64,000 nucleotides of DNA, from NCBI GenBank assembly GCA_010094045.1, contig ML986632.1, positions 69,036 to 133,035 on the forward strand, given 5' to 3'. Below, piece after piece: positions 48,739-59,656 of the stretch (positions are counted from its first letter, which is position 1; every line of letters starts with the position of its first letter). A program made the position numbers and the translations under genes. Source of the stretch: Lojkania enalia (Eukaryota > Ascomycota > Dothideomycetes > Pleosporales). The notes under the pieces were generated by a model. That model saw nothing but the letters and a program-made list of their open reading frames with translations, made no database searches and was not told where the DNA came from.

Positions 48739-50073
48739 ATGGCAATTGCGGAGGATCCGGCATCAGTGCTGGAGCAGTTCATCCACGATGGCAAGTTATT
48801 CATGTTGATACCAACCATAACAATTTACACGCTGACATCACGTAGTTGCAAACTTGCCGGCAGAAATTACTCATCTCTATGAAGAGATACAGGCCAAGGA
48901 CCAGCAAATTCAAGATCTCAAGAATATAATCTCAATCCGCGACAATAGTCTCCAAAAGTTCATCAAGCTGAACGGCAGTCTCGTTCAGAATCCCAAGGAA
49001 GAGCCTTACTCAAAAATCATTCTACAGCATTATGAGCGATGCCAGGTCTTGCAAGAAGAGAAAATCGGACTTGCCGAAAAGGCAGCTGCATTGGTACGTA
49101 CCCAACTTCTTGCACTCCAAGCACTTGCTCACAAGCGTCACAGATGGATCGCCACGTCAAGCGATTAGACATCAAGTTGCGGGATTTGCAGAATGACGGA
49201 TCTATTCCGCTTGATCCTCAAATGCCCTCACTACTGCGGGAGTCCCCTGGCAACATGGTACCGCCATCATCGTTGACTAACACGGGCGCCAACACGCCAC
49301 TCCATCCACTTTCAGGTAACACCAGTGGCGGCGCGGCCAACCTTGCTCATGCTGCTATTGCTCGAATTACGAATGCGGCGAACGCCGGCGCCAATACCAG
49401 GTTGAATCCTTCTCTACAGTCGATGCAGGCGCAGGCATTAATCAATCAACAAAGGCTCAACGCGCAAAGCTCAGCACCGGCGAATGCGCGACAGGAGAGA
49501 GAGATGTCAGCAGGCAGCGACAGCAAGCGTCGACGTCCAAATGGAAGCCTAGGTCCTCTGCCTCCCGCGCCTTCGAACCTTAGTCGCCAAGCGTCAATGG
49601 GGCCGGGAACGCCGAAGCCAGCGACGCCCGGATCACGTGCCGGTAGCGTTGGGCCAAAGCCTCAGAAGCACGCTCTCACCGTGAAGAAGGCCAAACCGCA
49701 GCAACCATTGCGTAAGGCGGCACTTACTGCCAAGTCCGGTGTGAATAAGTCTAAACGTCGCAAGACCGGTGGGTCGCGCGCCTCGCCATCAACAACAGCA
49801 GATGACGAAAGCGTGGCGAGCGAGGCCGGCACCGAAGACGAGGAGATGTCGGGCGTTGGGGGAGGCGATCAAGAAGAAGACGAGTCTGATGATACGAAGT
49901 ACTGCTTCTGTCAGCGCGTCAGCTTTGGCGACATGGTGGCCTGCGACAACGACAACTGCCAGTACCAGTGGTTTCACTGGGAGTGCGTGGGCATCAAAGA
50001 GGAGCCGGTGGGCGACTGGCTGTGCCCCGATTGTAGGAAGCAGCCCCCAACCAAGATCAAGAGAGCGCGGTGA
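48739..50073 (+). CDS. yng2: ING-family PHD-finger protein, Yng2 type (NuA4 subunit), with a GC-AG first intron
   Basis: Exons 48739-48790, 48846-49093 and 49144-50073 give 409 residues. Exon 1 codes [17 protein letters not shown]; a 55-bp intron starting GCAAGT and ending CGTAG joins it to [19 protein letters not shown]. This builds the ING N-terminal helical domain ([55 protein letters not shown]). A long Pro/Ser/Ala-rich basic linker follows. The PHD finger near the C-terminus has [29 protein letters not shown] and DWLCPDC, the pattern that binds trimethylated H3K4. Yng2 is a subunit of the NuA4 histone acetyltransferase. The frame ends …KIKRAR at 50073. A strong GTGAGT donor overlaps the last codon (50070), and splicing to 50165 would instead give a tail ending at 50216. 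Confidence 0.93.
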
Positions 50074-51511
50074 GTACGAGTGTTGTCGTTGTTGGCGCGT
50101 TCGATGTGTTTGGATATCGCTGCTGGTAATCGCTCAAGACGTTTGCTGAATTTGGTGTGTACAGCAAAGAAGATGTGGACGGCGACACCCTCCTTGGGCA
50201 ACCACGTGCAGCTTGATCTTCGACGGTCGCGTCCAGCGCCGGCGGTGGTGCAGGAGACTGGCGGAGGGAGGGTTTGCAGATGTTATGCCACAACATGATT
50301 ATACGACATACCTCATGTCTACTCGGAGCACACGAACCACCTAGGCATCTATCTACCGTTAGATATCTAGGGATGCATAGATAGTGCGGAAAATGGTTGG
50401 CTGGTGCAATCGATAGGAGATGCGGCGCACGTGGCTTAGGCCTGACGCTTTCCAGGGGTCCTGGCGGCGGATGGGGCGTTCAGGTTGCTTTGAGATTTCG
50501 GAGATACCAATTTTATCACGTGCTACATATGACAAGCTTGCCTTGGAACAACTTGCGAGGAATTGCCGCATGAAATGCGTATTTCCACCTGGTGCTGGGA
50601 TGATGGCGTACCCGCCCAAAGCGGTGCGAATCTGGGCATTTGCAGGCTACTGCGTGAAATGAACGATCCTGCCGGCGGGCCTTGCAGGGATCAGAGACGG
50701 CGGGTGTGCACTCTCCAACCTTGGGTGGCAAGGCAGCCGCGTTGTTGTGGTGGACGACAAATGGAGAAGGCACGCGCCCCGAGGTGGTTGCTGCCGCGCA
50801 TGGAGAGTTCTGGAGTCTTGGAGATGTCTTGCTCTAGCACACACGACAGCCTCCTCCCTCCTCGCCATCCAACATCGCCAGCGAACCCGACAGTGCAGCC
50901 CACATTCCACCTGCGCTTCTTCGATTCTGCATCCTGCGCATCCGCTGAGCACTGCCGCCGGTGAATAAGCCTGGCTCTCCGCTGCTAGCACCGCGTCCCG
51001 CCGGCGGCGTCGTTCGCGGCTGTCGCCTGGCCCCTGCGATTCGCCCGGTCGGGGCCTCGCCGTGAGTCTTTAGCGCTTCGTTGCACGTCGTCCCCAGCGC
51101 CAAGGCTTGCGAAAGGGGCCATCACCGACATTTTCAAGATCCAACATCCCCTTTAAGCGTCCAGCGCCCGCTGCCGTCTCTCGCTCTCTTCTGCTCTGCT
51201 TGCTGTCGCTGCTACTGTATCACCGCGGGCGCTTTAACTAGACGCTGCCGCCCACATTCTTTGTTGTCCGCCGCCTCGTCCCCGTCATTTCCACGTCCCG
51301 CTTGCGCTCTTTTACTACGTTTCGGATCACAGCCGAGGAGCACGCCGGCTCACCGTCTCTACCTACACAACCTGTTTCACGTACAAGACCAACGGCAAGC
51401 CGCGCCACCGTGACACTTGCATGGGACACGCCTGCTGAGACCGCATCTTACGGACTCCGCGACACACTACTCTTCTAGTCTCGACAGCGACAGCGAACGC
51501 CGTAAAACAAC
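50074..51511 (+). promoter_or_regulatory. yng2 3' region and GC-rich promoter/leader of spa2
   Basis: About 1.4 kb. The part from roughly 50.6 kb is GC-rich and carries many overlapping frames on both strands without motifs. The last 400 bases are C-rich and pyrimidine-rich, as in long 5' leaders of fungal polarity genes. Exon 4 of an alternative yng2 transcript may lie at 50165-50216. Confidence 0.4.
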
Positions 51512-54451
51512 ATGAACGGCCGCAATGGCACCCTCTCTCCCATATCCACCGACAGCACCGAATGGTCGCCCATCACCCGCTATCAGAACATAAACGGCGG
51601 CGACAATCCTTACTCACCCGGCCTTCCACCAAATAACCGCGGTATCACGCCTCCGACATCTGTTCACACCAGCACCAGCACCACCGATGGAGGAATGGCG
51701 AACGGCATGGGGCGGCCAGCGAACGGGAATCCCTCGCCCCCGAGCTCTGTGGGTCGGTCGAGTGACGGCACGGGGCTGTATGCTGCGAGCATGTCGGATG
51801 CTGGATTCAGTGGCAGGAAAATGATGGTGCTGGAGGATACCTTGGCGGAACATTTCAAAATGCTCAAATCATACTTGGCACCGTATCTGAGGGATGAAAG
51901 AGGGAATCCACGACCAAGCAGGGCCAAGGATAAGCTCACACGATTGTCAGCAGTGCAATTTCAGGAACTTAGTACCGATGTTTATGACGAATCGATACGT
52001 CGTGAACAGGACCGCAAACGAGGAGGACCGGGTGCTCCGGGAAATGATACTCCTCAGTTTCTCTTGCCTAAGAACAACTTTCACCCAAAACGCAACCAGG
52101 CACGGCAGAAGCTGTCGACCTTGCCCCTCGAACGGTTTCGCCAACTCGCAACCGATGTTTTCTACGAGCTTGAAAGGCGATTTCCAAGGTTTACGGGAGG
52201 GGATATTGAGAGGGTAGGTAGTCCTGCGGGAAGCATTGCGAGCCGAACGAGTACAAGTAGAGGGCCGCCGAGCCGGGTTGGAACACCTAATAGCATGCGC
52301 GGACGTCCGCCGCCAGGGCCTCCAGGATATCGCAATGGCCCTCCGGGGCCACCGGGAATATTAGGTCCTGGGCCGCAAGGAAACGATTTTGGACGGCCTC
52401 TTCCAAAAACCTTTCAGCAGAACACAATTGTGCCTAATAAGGGCACTATGGTAGAGGACGATGACGATGACAGCGGAGCGGACAATGACGATGAAGACGC
52501 CTTTAATCTAGAAGGAGCTGCAGCAAGACAAAGCCGACGACAGACGAATAAAAGTCTGAACGTTGAGGTGAGCCATCTTGCAAGGCTTACTTCCTATATC
52601 TAACTAACAATTCTATAGCAAGAGAAGTTAGTCACAGATCTACGGAGCCAGGTGTCACAATTACAGGGAGAGGTTGATTCCCTACAAGGCAGCCTTCGGA
52701 ACAAGGATGTTGAAATTGAAAAGCTTAAAGATGGCGACAAGATGCGGGACAATGTATGCTATCCGAGAATACGCATTCTGAATCTCCACTCACAAGATAT
52801 AGAATACTGCTTCTGAGCGCGCTGAATGGGACGGACTCCGTTACTCATTAGAGGGTAAAGTAGAGAAAGCAGAGAACCTCAATTTGTCCCTCCGCTCCGA
52901 GATTGACAAATTACGTACGGAGAACTCTGAGGTTGAACGAACACTGCGCTCCCAGATAGCAGATCTCGAGCTCGCTACACGACAACAGGCGGGCCAGACC
53001 GGTAGTGATGGGGAATGGAGGGAGCGTTGCGAAGAACTGGAAAGAGAGTTGACTGAGCAACAAAACATCGCTGAAGAAGTTCGAAGGGATGCTGCGCAGT
53101 TCCTACAAGAGATGAGAGAGTTATCATCGCGAAGCGACGCAGCATCGGAAAGAGAAGAAAGACTCTCCAATCAAGTGTCGTCACTGGAGGCGGAGCTCAA
53201 AGAGTGGAAATCTCGCTATGCACGCGCCAAGGCGCAGCTGCGCACCTTAAAAGCATCATCAATTGGTCTGGCTTCGCTGGCTTCTCCTGACATCACCAAC
53301 TATACTCGCGATGCTAACTTCTCAACACCGGATGGAGTGGTCAAGGATATACACGTCACCAAGTTCCAACTCGGCATCGACGAACTGCTTCAGGTGGCAC
53401 GGAGGTCTGATCCCGAACAGATCCTTGAGAGCATGAGGCACGTCGTGAAGTGCGTACGAGCTATCACTGGAGATATAGACAGCACTCCGCTTTCACAGAT
53501 GCAATCTCCAAGCAGCAGTGTTAATGGTGATGGCGTCACAAGTCCCGAGAAGCAGCAAGCGAAGCTAAAGTCTCGTGTCAGTGCTACCGCAAACAACTTA
53601 ATAACAGCGAGCAAGAACCATGCCTCTTCCGCCGGCCTTTCACCTGTCAGCCTTCTGGATGCCGCTGCCAGCCATCTGTCCACTGCTGTTATTGAATTGG
53701 TCAAATATGTTAAGGTTCGGCCCACACCTGAGGACGAATTGGAGCGCGATGAAGAAGATGATAGGCCTAGGCCGCTGAAGCCGAACAATTATAGCGCCTA
53801 TAACCCCTATACTCCAAATAGCATCAATGGGAACGGCGTCGGAGGGCTCGGTCACATACGCCACCGTAGTCAGGGTGGGAGTAGTGGATCAACTGGCTAC
53901 AGCACCTATAGCTCACCGTATAGCGGCTACGGCAGGCAAAGCGGTGGACTCGTGGACATAGGGATTGAGAAGGATACCGGGATGAGCGAGTTCAAGAATT
54001 ACCTCGATGATCAAACCGCGCTCCTCGTTCAAAGCATCCAGCCACTTGTGCATATGATCAGATCTACCCCAAGTTCTACGCCAGCGGATGAACAGCAAAT
54101 TTCCGATTTCATTCAAGACATCTCCCGTTCCGTTCAGGATACCGCAACAAGGACCTATGAGGCCGTTAGGGACCTCCAAAATCCAGCTGTCAAGAAACAC
54201 GCCGTTCCTGTTGTGGAGGCCCTCGAAGATTGCAAGCAGAGCATGCTGGAAGTCGACGTAAGAAACGGCGGACGAGACAAGATCCCCCCCCTCGCCTTCA
54301 AAACCGCGAGGGCTATGAAGGTATGCTTTATTCGCAGTGGCATGCAAGAGGGAACACCTGCTAATATAATATATAGGAGCTTGTCCTCCGCGTCGAGCGT
54401 ATCGAAACTGGCGAATTAACCGTTGACCAGACGCTGAAGACCGACTTCTAA
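51512..54451 (+). CDS. spa2: Spa2-type polarity scaffold (SHD repeats, coiled coil)
   Basis: Exons 51512-52567, 52619-52753, 52803-54320 and 54377-54451 (introns 51, 49 and 56 bp) give 927 residues. Two Spa2-homology repeats lie in the first 230 residues: KLTRLSAVQFQELSTDVYDE and KLSTLPLERFRQLATDVFYE. A Pro/Gly-rich linker and an acidic patch (EDDDDDSGADNDDEDAF) follow. A long coiled coil (about 350-590) starts with exon 2 (EKLVTDLRSQVSQLQGEV) and continues through exon 3. The C-terminal domain contains FQLGIDELLQVARRSDPEQI and YLDDQTALLVQSIQPLVHMI, and ends in exon 4 with ELVLRVERIETGELTVDQTL. Spa2 holds the polarisome at growing hyphal tips and binds MAPK pathway and formin partners. The small last exon is supported by a clean intron and a family-like C-terminus. 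Confidence 0.95.
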
Positions 54452-55642
54452 ATCCCTCCAATCCCCGTTCCGCACTTGATACTTTCATTGTTTCTACTTT
54501 TCAATAGTTCAATAACGAGAGTACTTTTCTTGTGCCCGAGACAGATGCTATGGTTCATAATTTTCTCTTTCTGGCTTGCTGTTGGATCTGGCAAGGTGTT
54601 GGCGGTGTTAACACTTTTTCGACTCTCGCTTGTACGAGCATGTTTCTCTTCCCGTCTATCTATTGGATACCACACATCGCTTTTTAACCTGACGCCGGAA
54701 TGCACGCAATGCGATACTGTACAGCTAGCTATTGTTAATTTCTACGATGGCCGCTTGAATCGTTGTTCTTCTCCCCCCTCGGTTGGGTTGTATACCATTT
54801 TTGTACTGTTTTTGGATTGCGGATGCCATGGGGGTTTTTTGTGTATTTTCGTTGTAGGGAAGGGTCTAGCTGGGCATGTTGAAAATATGAGAAGGGGGAG
54901 AATATCCTAGTATCGTTCTCGTATCGAATAGGACGGAATTGAATAGTGAAAGTATGTCTATTTTGCGAAAGGATTGTGTGTGGTTTCGGGAGATTTGTCT
55001 TCTCTATGGTCTTTGATGGAAGGATTAATCGTGGTGAATTAGGGAGTGCCGATGTGCCGGGAGGTCGTAGTCTGAAACCTAACCTAATTGGCCATCCTCA
55101 CTTCTCTAACACTCTCCACAACACAACTTCATTTGTACCATGCTATTAGCCCAACACCTTTTTCCTGGAATCTTATACGTAATACACCGTAAGGACAAGT
55201 ATAGAATTTTGACGACGAAGGCGCTTAGGTGCTGTGGCTTGACGTCTCGACCTACTGGTAGAGACAAGCAGTGTTTGCGGTCCATCCAATATTTGCGTGA
55301 CCTTAGGGCCCAATGTTGGTGGGTATCTAGTTGAAAGGGCTAGCTGAAAGTTGCGAACAAATTGTGAACGCCGGAGAGGATATGCCAGTGCCAGCACGGG
55401 GCACGTCTCACATGACGTCACAAGGACCTCAGCCACAGTTCCAACGGGAATGTGTGACCTGTGCTTTATGCGCTCTGCATACCTACGTGGGAATTATCCC
55501 TTCTCTCTAGAATCTGGAGTTTTGAAGCAGCGCACCTTTTTACTAAATTTGTGTATACTATCTTGCTCTACGGTTTGCGCTACTCTATAGGGAGATATAT
55601 TATTGTAGAGTAGTGGTGAAAACCGCTGATCAGGCATTCCCG
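54452..55642. other. Intergenic region
   Basis: A T-rich 3' region of spa2, then the promoter of the GH43 gene. Open frames here are short and without motifs. Confidence 0.5.
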
Positions 55643-56895
55643 ATGTCGAGTTTCCCCGCTCAGCATCTGCACATGCAACTTCCACCCTACAATGATCATA
55701 TCCTCACGATTACGGAGCGGACGACCCCAGATCCGTATGTGATTTGGGAGAAGGGTATCTATTATATGGTGAGTGTTCTTATCAATTTCGTAGTCTACTT
55801 GTACGGATGGGGACAGGATTTACTGGATACATGATGAGCTGATTACAGAGTTAGACATTTACGGCTGGTGACCGGGTTGAGATATGGTCTGCGGATTCAC
55901 TGTTCGATTTCGAGAAGAGGTGCAGGAAGGATGTTATCTGGCGCCCAACTCCGAACACACCCTATAGCGGCGACATTTGGGCTCCTGAGCTACATTCGCT
56001 GCATGGACAGTGGTACATCTATTTCGCGGCCGACGACCCTGCACACGGAAATCGCTCTCACCGGATGTTTGTTCTCGAAGGGCCGCCAACCGATCATTCA
56101 CCACTTGACCCTCACGCATGGAAATTCCATGGCCGCCTAGCCGGCCTGCCAGAAGACCAATGGGCCATCGACGGCACTGTCATCTCCCTACACGGAGGAC
56201 TCATCTTTGCGTACTCAGGCTGGCCCCTCGGCACCAAAAAGGATGAATCTAAGCAAGAAATCTACATCATGGAGATGTGCTCGCCGACCGAGTGCACTGG
56301 CCCGCCCATCCGCATCTCTACGCCGGACCACCGCTTCGAGTTCTCGGGTAAATCGGGCATCAATGAGGGTCCGCAGTTCCTGTGCTCGCCCGATGGCCGC
56401 TGGTGTGGGATCGCATACTCGTGCGCCGGCTCCTGGACCCACGAGTACAAGATGAACGTCCTAGAGTACGCCGGCGGCAACCCGCTACACCAGTCCTCGT
56501 GGCGTAAGTGGAACACGCCACTGCTCACAGCCTCGAGAGATGATACGCCGCCGTATGGCCCCGGCCACGGCAACTTTGTGTCGGTGAATGGGCCCGGGGG
56601 GGCGGAGATTTGGGGCGTGTTTCATGCGACGGATGCGAAGACTGGGTGGGAAGGTCGCAAGGCGAGGGTCATGAGGGTGGGGTGGGGCCCCCAAGGTCCG
56701 TTTATGGGGAGGGGTGAGTGCGGGGCATGTTGTGAGGATTTGAATCATTTTTTGTATGGAGTGCCGCCGGGGAGTTGTGGGCGTGGTGGTGGGAATTTTT
56801 CGGGCGGTGGCGGGGACGTTGGGGCGGATATTAAGAGGGAATTGAAGGGGCTAGTTGGGGAGGCAAAAGGGCTTTTGCATAGGTTGAGGAAGTAA
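55643..56895 (+). CDS. Glycoside hydrolase family 43-like protein
   Basis: Exons 55643-55768 and 55855-56895 (86-bp intron, phase 0) give 388 residues. The five-bladed propeller of GH43 shows its three acidic residues: Asp30 (TTPDPYVIWEKGIYYM), Asp148 (WAIDGTVISLHGG) and Glu213 (SGINEGPQFL). SGDIWAPELHSLHGQWYIYF is also family-typical. GH43 enzymes remove arabinose or xylose side chains or cleave arabinan. No signal peptide is visible: the first ATG is 55643, and the frame upstream is open but lacks an ATG. A Gly-rich stretch (GRGGGNFSGGGGDVG) and a basic amphipathic helix (IKRELKGLVGEAKGLLHRLR) form an unusual C-terminal tail. The acceptor used is the second of two adjacent AGs. The substrate is not determined. 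Confidence 0.88.
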
Positions 56896-57625
56896 GGGGA
56901 ATTGGGTGATGGGTCTTGAGGGTTTGAATATATGGGAGCTGTGAGGGCGCATGTGCTTTTGGGGCGGGACAGGCTTATTGTTTTTGACGCGATTAGAAGC
57001 AATGTGATGATATTACAATTTAGCAAACCATCTAATAAATCGAACTATCTTTAATCAATAATCATCACGTCTTTCTAGGTCAGATGATTGAGGCAATATT
57101 GACTCAGAATTCGCCCACATAAGATGATAGACGTCCGTAAAATAGTAGGAGTCGGGGCGACTTTTAAAGTCGGATTAGTAAGAGCTTTGGCTTCAAATAT
57201 TGAATGCAGCCATCAGTAAAAAATGTTCACAAACCAATTTCGTGCGCAAACTATCAAAATGTATCATCGCGAATCCATTTAGGGATGCTGTGGTCTACAT
57301 TTTCCCTGGCTCGCAGTTATGCATTTTTAGCGCGACTCTTAGTCAGGCCTTGGCAAGGGCTAAGCGAGCCGCCCGCACAATGGCAGATGCGACATCAAGA
57401 GCTGAACATCCGCTACTAACGACTCCAGCAGCGCCCCCGTGCAGTAAGTACGCCCTCGCAAATACTCATTTCGGATTCTTGAATAAGTTGTCTAATTAAT
57501 TCTCTCTAGATCTAGGTACATAACTCCATCTCCCCCATCGCATCTACGCTCGCGAATCCGAACGACGCTCACTAAAATCTTCATCTAGAAAACCTTTTAC
57601 CTAATACCCTAGGAACAGTGCTGAG
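56896..57625 (+). promoter_or_regulatory. Promoter and leader of the eL34 gene
   Basis: No coding frame with motifs is present. A good 5'-leader intron candidate runs 57444-57509 (GTAAGT donor, TCTAATTAATTC before TCTAG). The leader just before the start is C/T-rich. Spliced leaders are frequent in fungal ribosomal-protein genes. Confidence 0.4.
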
Positions 57626-58274
57626 ATGCCTTCCAACCGCCTTACCTACGTACGCAGCCCTATGATTCGAAATTGGAGCTTTGGCAAAATTAGACGTTTT
57701 GGATGGAAGGCTGACCAGTGGTATACAGCGCCGACGGGCACCTTACAACACCAGCAGTCAGAATGTCCGCGTGGTAAGTGATTTTCTGCTGGAAGATTCA
57801 GTGTGTTATCTGTGTGCTAACTACCTCTTCTTTACAGATCAAGGTCAGTCCGAAACCGGAAACATCGATCCGATCAACGTGATACTAAACTTCTGTCCAG
57901 ACCCCCGGCGGTGAGCTTCGATATCTACACATCAAGAAGAAGGGCACTACCCCTAAGTGTGGTGTAAGTTTAGACACTCCAGGAACATGACAGGCTTTAG
58001 TTAACGACTAGTTTAGGACTGCGGCACCAAGCTCGCTGGCATCCCCGCTCTCCGACCCCGTGAATACGCACAAGTCAGCCGCCCAAAGAAGACCGTCCAA
58101 CGCGCATATGGGTATGTCAATGACACGAAAAACAGATATGGAGGAATGCTAAGTTTCTACAGTGGTTCACGATGCGCCAACTGCGTCCAGGACCGCATTG
58201 TTCGGGCTTTCTTGATCGAAGAGCAGAAGGTTGTGAAGAAGGTGCTTAAGGAGTCGCAGCAGAAGAAGCGTTAA
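57626..58274 (+). CDS. rpl34: 60S ribosomal protein eL34, six exons including a 6-nt microexon
   Basis: Exons 57626-57649, 57729-57773, 57838-57843, 57901-57963, 58017-58111 and 58163-58274 (introns 79, 64, 57, 53 and 51 bp) give 114 residues. The pieces read [45 protein letters not shown] and a final G, then [20 protein letters not shown]…, [20 protein letters not shown]…, the conserved order of eL34. Exon 3 is only six bases (ATCAAG = Ile-Lys), flanked by TTTACAG before and GTCAGT after. Without it, the universal VxVVKTPGG/VRVIKTPGG stretch loses two residues. The CxxC pairs (KCGDCG, RCANC) form the zinc site of this large-subunit protein. All introns are in the first 540 bases. The frame around exon 2 is open for 77 codons and misleads single-frame reading. 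Confidence 0.95.
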
Positions 58275-59656
58275 ATATCGGAAATAGGGTTGGGGAGGGG
58301 TGTCGAAAACGAGGGCCTTCGGTGTTCGTGTGCATTATGGGCAGCCCCTGGTTCAGGTCTTTTCTAGGGTTTTACGAAATCAAGGCGATTTCTGCATCAC
58401 ATTTTCAAGTCGTCTAGAGAGTTTCGGTTGAGTAGAAAAATTAAGCTCACACTGATTAGCCAGATTCGACGCCGCGCAGTTTGTGATATATAGGAAGTTC
58501 AACCACCTTGACATCGCGGACAATACTAAGGTTTCAACCGGCGTGATCAGGGGTCTGGTAGAAGCAAATGTGCTACAGATTGTTGGTGTTCAGATAATTG
58601 CGCACAAGTTTGGAGCGGAAAGCCGTGTCGCCGATGGCTTGACGGCATCTTCGAGGCGCGCCTTGGTGCTAGCCAGCATATCCTAGAGCTAAAGCCCACA
58701 CTTCTAGCCACTCGTATAGGACTACGTCAGCAGGGCAGAGCCGCACTTGCATGCTTCCATGCCAGATGCAGATGTGGATGTTCCCGAGCCATTGACCAGG
58801 CGCTTTGGGTTGCACGGCCGTTGACAACCGCTGACAGGAGCCAGCTTGTCCCATTATGTCACAGGGGCACCGCATAGCGCCTTATATCGTTCTTGAGGGA
58901 TGGCTCTAGATATTCTACATTGAGGCGGGAATATGATGGTAAGTAAGCAACATTGCAACGTTGCTGTAGGCTCACGGTCAACTGGATATGCTTGCCAACG
59001 CATCTTTGACGTTCTCCAGTCCTGTGCCGTTCAATTCATAGTTATCAATTCGTGAGCGCGATGAAATCGCACGACGCCATGTCCACGGCATCCTAGCAGG
59101 CAAACGAATGTGACTTGAGCAGAACTCATCTTGCTACTAGCTTTTGCTCTTTGCGTTCTGAAGCGGCCGTCTTCACTTGACTCGACTACCGTCTATGCGG
59201 CTCCCCAGATGCCAGGGAACGGTCGGTGTGAGGTGACTCACGGGGGGGTGCTGCGATGTGAATAAAAGCGGGCTTCTGCGAGCGCCTCTTCCCACACTGC
59301 TTCATCCACGCATGCAAGCCCATGTCCTTGGGCCATTGGTTCGGCAGCATTCTGCAGCATTCTGCAGCAGAGGCCTGCGATCGCTCAACATCCTGCCGAA
59401 GCGATCAATCACGTGAGGGATACATCAACGACTCCAGGTGTCTACTCAATTGAAGCATTTGTGTCCACTCGTCGCACGCCCGCCGAATAATTTAGTCGTG
59501 GTCGCCGTCGCCGTCCCGGAGCGCGACTTGGGGTTGTCTAATAAGCCGGGCGGCCCTCAGCAGACAGCGGCAGAACCCCACCAGTCAGAGGCGGCCCACT
59601 TTGGGTCTTCGCAGCGATATCGGGCCAGCAACAAGGGCTCAAAAACACCATCCACT
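58275..59656. other. Intergenic, promoter of the Leu3-type regulator
   Basis: Only short frames without motifs. The frame of the downstream regulator stays open upstream to about 59438 but contains no ATG before 59657. A short tandem repeat lies at 59344-59370. Confidence 0.5.
59344..59370. repeat. 10-bp tandem repeat (unit GCAGCATTCT)
   Basis: Two full copies and a 7-base partial copy, about 290 bases upstream of the regulator's start codon. Confidence 0.8.

Noticed and set aside
48309..48845. 178-codon plus-strand frame upstream of and overlapping yng2 exon 1
   Set aside because: It runs in a different frame through the yng2 start and has no motif; a shadow frame.
53390..53864. Antisense frames inside spa2 exon 3
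   Set aside because: Explained by codon composition of the spa2 frame; no independent evidence.
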